Assembly: GCA_964519955.1 (NCBI GenBank)
Contig: CAZFLM010000060.1
Location: 1-41,394 of the forward strand
From: CAZFLM01 sp964519955
GTDB lineage: Bacteria > Armatimonadota > Chthonomonadetes > Chthonomonadales > CAJBBX01
Direction: 5' to 3'
DNA length: 41,394 nt
Each line of letters begins with the position of its first letter. The first letter of the stretch is position 1. A model generated the notes under the pieces. It was not told the origin of the DNA. It searched no databases and saw nothing but the letters and a program-made list of their open reading frames with translations. Below are positions 39,237 through 41,394 of this stretch, in pieces. The position numbers and the translations under genes are program-made.

Positions 39237-41266
39237 GCGTGCAAACGGCTGCCGCGCCCGAGGAGCGCCCCTTCAAGCTGCCCTGGCCGGCGATGGCCGC
39301 CGCGCTGGTGGCGTGCGCCGCGCTGTTCGAGCGGGAGCAGGGGAGCTTCGTGCTGCCCATCCTCGTCGTCGTGATGCTGGCGAGCTACGTGTTCCCGAAG
39401 CGCCTCGGCAGCAGCCCGGCCGAGTGGGGCCCGTGGCTCATCGTCATGATCCTGCCGGTCTTCCTGCAGAACCTGGTGCGCGCGCCGACCGAGAGCCCCG
39501 GCTTCTTCGACCCGTCCCGCGCGCGCTACTCCGGCGAGGGCGCGGCGGCCGTGCTGGCGATGGAGTGCTGGCGCAAGTGGCCGGACGGCGGCGGGCGCGG
39601 CGTGATCTCCATCCTGCTCTCCGCGCTCATCCTCATGGCGGGCACCAGCTCGTTCGAGGAGAGCACGGTGCCGACCTATGCGGCCGCCTACGCCTTCTTC
39701 CTCCTGCTCGCGCTGTTCTCGTTCCGCTCCGACACGGAGCCGGGCCGCCCGGTGCTGAGCCACTGGCCCTCACAGGCGCTTGTCGGCTCCGCGGTGGCGC
39801 TCGCGCTCCTCATCGGGTTCGGGTGTTACAGCGGCCTGCATACCTACCGCTCGGAGGTCACCGACTGGGCGATGAAGCTGACCGGCGAGCGGTTGAGCCC
39901 CAAGGACTCGGCCGGGCTGTCCGACACGCCCTCGCTCGGATCGATGCACGGCAGCCCGGGCGGCATGGGGCGCGTGCTGCGCATCCAGGGCGACCTGCCG
40001 GACGGGCACCTGCGCGGCCACGCGTACGCGGATTACGGCGGCGGCAAATGGCTGCCCTCGCGTGAGAACCGCCGCTTCGTCGACGTGGACGCGGCCGCCT
40101 TCTCCGAGGAGCGCTCCGTCCCGAGCAGCTCAGTCTGCGTGACGCGCCTCGCCAACATCGACGGCGTGCTCGTGATGCCGCTCACCACCGTCAGCCTGGG
40201 GCTGGAGGAGCAGGACGAGGTGCGCTGGGCGCCGGAGGACGGCGGGCCGGTCCACGCCAAGGCCGAGGCGCCCTGCGACTACACGCTCAAGGCCGCGAAG
40301 GACGAGAGCTACCAGGGCATCCTGTGCGTCCGCCCCAGCGCCGCCGACCTCGTGCGCCTGAAGGCGGTACCGGCCGAGGTGGGGCAGGGCGTGCGCGATC
40401 TGTCGGCCCGGGTGCTCCAGCAGGCGAGCGTGCTGATGCCGAGGCGCCGCGGGGCCACCGGCGCGTTGAGCCGGCTCGAGCAGGCGCAGGCCCTTGAGAT
40501 GTACCTGATGCAGGCGCACCCCTACAGCCTGCGCTACGCCCCGGGGCCGGGCGACCCGATCACCAACTTCCTGATGAGCGACCGCGGCGCGCACTGCGAG
40601 TACTTCGCGGCGGGCCTCGTGATGCTGCTGCGCTGTGCCGGCATCCCCGCGCGCTACGTGGTCGGCTACTACGCGCACGAGGGCGAGGGCTCCGGCTCCA
40701 TCGTGGTGCGCCAGCGCGACGCCCACGCCTGGGCCGAGGCCTGGATCGAGGGGACGGGCTGGATCACGATCGACGCGACTCCCGCCTCGGGCATGCCGGA
40801 CCAGACCGGCGAGAAGGCGGGGTGGTGGACGCGGCTGACGGAGTGGTTCCAGGACCGCTGGGCCGACGCGAAGCGGCTGTTCGGCGAGATGGACCCGCGA
40901 GCGATGGTCGGCGTTCTGGTGGCGCTCGTCGTGCTCATGCTGGGGAGCGCTCTGCTGCGGCGGAAGCGGCGGCAGCTCGGCGCCCGCCCGTTCTCGTACA
41001 GCGACCCGGCGCGGGAGATCGCGGACCTGCGCGCCCGGTTCGAGGCTGCCTGCCTGGCGCAGGGGTGGAACTGCCCGCCGAACCAGCCGTGGTCGGAGTG
41101 CGTGGCGTCGCTGCGGGCGCCGGAGGGCGGAGGCGAGGGCTTCGACGCCGAGTCCGCCGCGGAGTTCGTTCGACTGTACAACGCGGCCCGTTTTGGTGAG
41201 GCCGCCCCGGAGATGCTGGCGAGACTGCGCGCGCTGCTGGACGAGCGCGGCGGCCGCGCCCGATGA
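39233..41266 (+). CDS. Membrane transglutaminase-like protein (TgpA type)
   Basis: This 677-aa protein starts at GTG 39233, overlapping the DUF58 stop by 4 bp. N-terminal membrane segments (about 18-32, 38-55, 66-82, 125-137, 150-163, 182-199) precede a periplasmic region. The transglutaminase core has a full Cys-His-Asp triad: C455 (GAHCEYFA), H498 (RDAHAWAEAW) and D514 (ITIDATP). A last membrane segment (about 560-580) precedes a cytosolic C-terminal domain with helices like those in DUF4129-containing proteins. TgpA-type proteins are periplasm-facing and probably act on envelope proteins. Operon partner of DUF58 and MoxR. Confidence 0.93.
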   Translation: MSVQTAAAPEERPFKLPWPAMAAALVACAALFEREQGSFVLPILVVVMLASYVFPKRLGSSPAEWGPWLIVMILPVFLQNLVRAPTESPGFFDPSRARYSGEGAAAVLAMECWRKWPDGGGRGVISILLSALILMAGTSSFEESTVPTYAAAYAFFLLLALFSFRSDTEPGRPVLSHWPSQALVGSAVALALLIGFGCYSGLHTYRSEVTDWAMKLTGERLSPKDSAGLSDTPSLGSMHGSPGGMGRVLRIQGDLPDGHLRGHAYADYGGGKWLPSRENRRFVDVDAAAFSEERSVPSSSVCVTRLANIDGVLVMPLTTVSLGLEEQDEVRWAPEDGGPVHAKAEAPCDYTLKAAKDESYQGILCVRPSAADLVRLKAVPAEVGQGVRDLSARVLQQASVLMPRRRGATGALSRLEQAQALEMYLMQAHPYSLRYAPGPGDPITNFLMSDRGAHCEYFAAGLVMLLRCAGIPARYVVGYYAHEGEGSGSIVVRQRDAHAWAEAWIEGTGWITIDATPASGMPDQTGEKAGWWTRLTEWFQDRWADAKRLFGEMDPRAMVGVLVALVVLMLGSALLRRKRRQLGARPFSYSDPAREIADLRARFEAACLAQGWNCPPNQPWSECVASLRAPEGGGEGFDAESAAEFVRLYNAARFGEAAPEMLARLRALLDERGGRAR

Positions 41267-41292
41267 TCGAGACTGCCGCAAGGAGAGACACC

Positions 41293-41394
41293 GTGCCAGA
41301 GAACACGCCCGTCGCGAGAGTGGAAGCCAACCTGAAGCGCGTCATCCGCGGCAAGCCGGAGAGCATCCGCCTGGTGCTCATCGCGCTGGCGTCG
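41293..41394 (+). CDS. MoxR-family AAA+ ATPase, 5' end only
   Basis: The window ends 34 codons into this gene. VEANLKRVIRGKPESIRLVL and IALAS are the typical MoxR N-terminus, just before the Walker A region (not included). I chose the GTG at 41293, with AAGGAG about 8 nt upstream; an ATG at 41263 in the same frame overlaps the transglutaminase stop (ATGA) and is the alternative. MoxR usually comes first in such operons, whereas here it follows DUF58 and the transglutaminase. Confidence 0.85.
   Translation, partial: MPENTPVARVEANLKRVIRGKPESIRLVLIALAS

Overview
This is a high-GC (about 70 % by eye) bacterial scaffold piece with one assembly gap (100 Ns, 2013-2112). Three short secreted proteins end in a VPEP/Arg-rich PEP-CTERM tail. 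There are also DUF6785/DUF6784-type and DUF3142-type proteins, a HzsA-like di-heme protein and several large secreted sugar-active proteins. This mix is typical of uncultured Armatimonadota, Planctomycetota or Hydrogenedentota lineages. I favour Armatimonadota, but nothing in the window proves it.

Layout. 0.3-3.5 kb (minus strand): pentapeptide-repeat protein, APH-type kinase, a 39-bp minisatellite around the gap, and a beta-amylase-like secreted hydrolase. 3.6-8.1 kb: tRNA-Asp, then a lower-GC AAA+ ATPase/subtilase pair bounded by two identical copies of a hairpin. 8.1-14.4 kb (plus strand): two secreted carbohydrate-active proteins, then two HEAT-repeat paralogues, the first frameshifted. 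14.4-16.2 kb: two divergent PEP-CTERM genes. 16.25-19.8 kb: a 130-codon ACT-domain gene split by a 3,159-bp lower-GC insertion that carries a membrane PLD-like protein, an archaeosine-type radical SAM protein and a B3/B4 domain protein. 19.8-25.3 kb: lipoprotein, small protein, third PEP-CTERM protein, HzsA-like protein. 25.7-33.2 kb: TPR protein, beta-propeller, DUF3142 protein, DUF6785 membrane protein. 33.5-37.7 kb (minus strand): a four-gene overlapping operon of a secreted hydrolase-like protein and three membrane proteins. 37.9 kb to the end: DUF58, transglutaminase and MoxR genes.

The four strongest observations are as follows. (1) The ACT gene is interrupted so precisely, at a 13-bp direct repeat, that removing 3,159 bp restores an uninterrupted 130-aa reading frame. 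(2) Four proteins at two loci 20 kb apart share a C-terminal tail with three LLRP[A/T]-like motifs, encoded by different synonymous codons. (3) All three PEP-CTERM genes have a -24/-12 (sigma-54-type) promoter match upstream. (4) The AAA+/subtilase pair sits beside tRNA-Asp between 28-bp direct repeats, as a small genomic island would.
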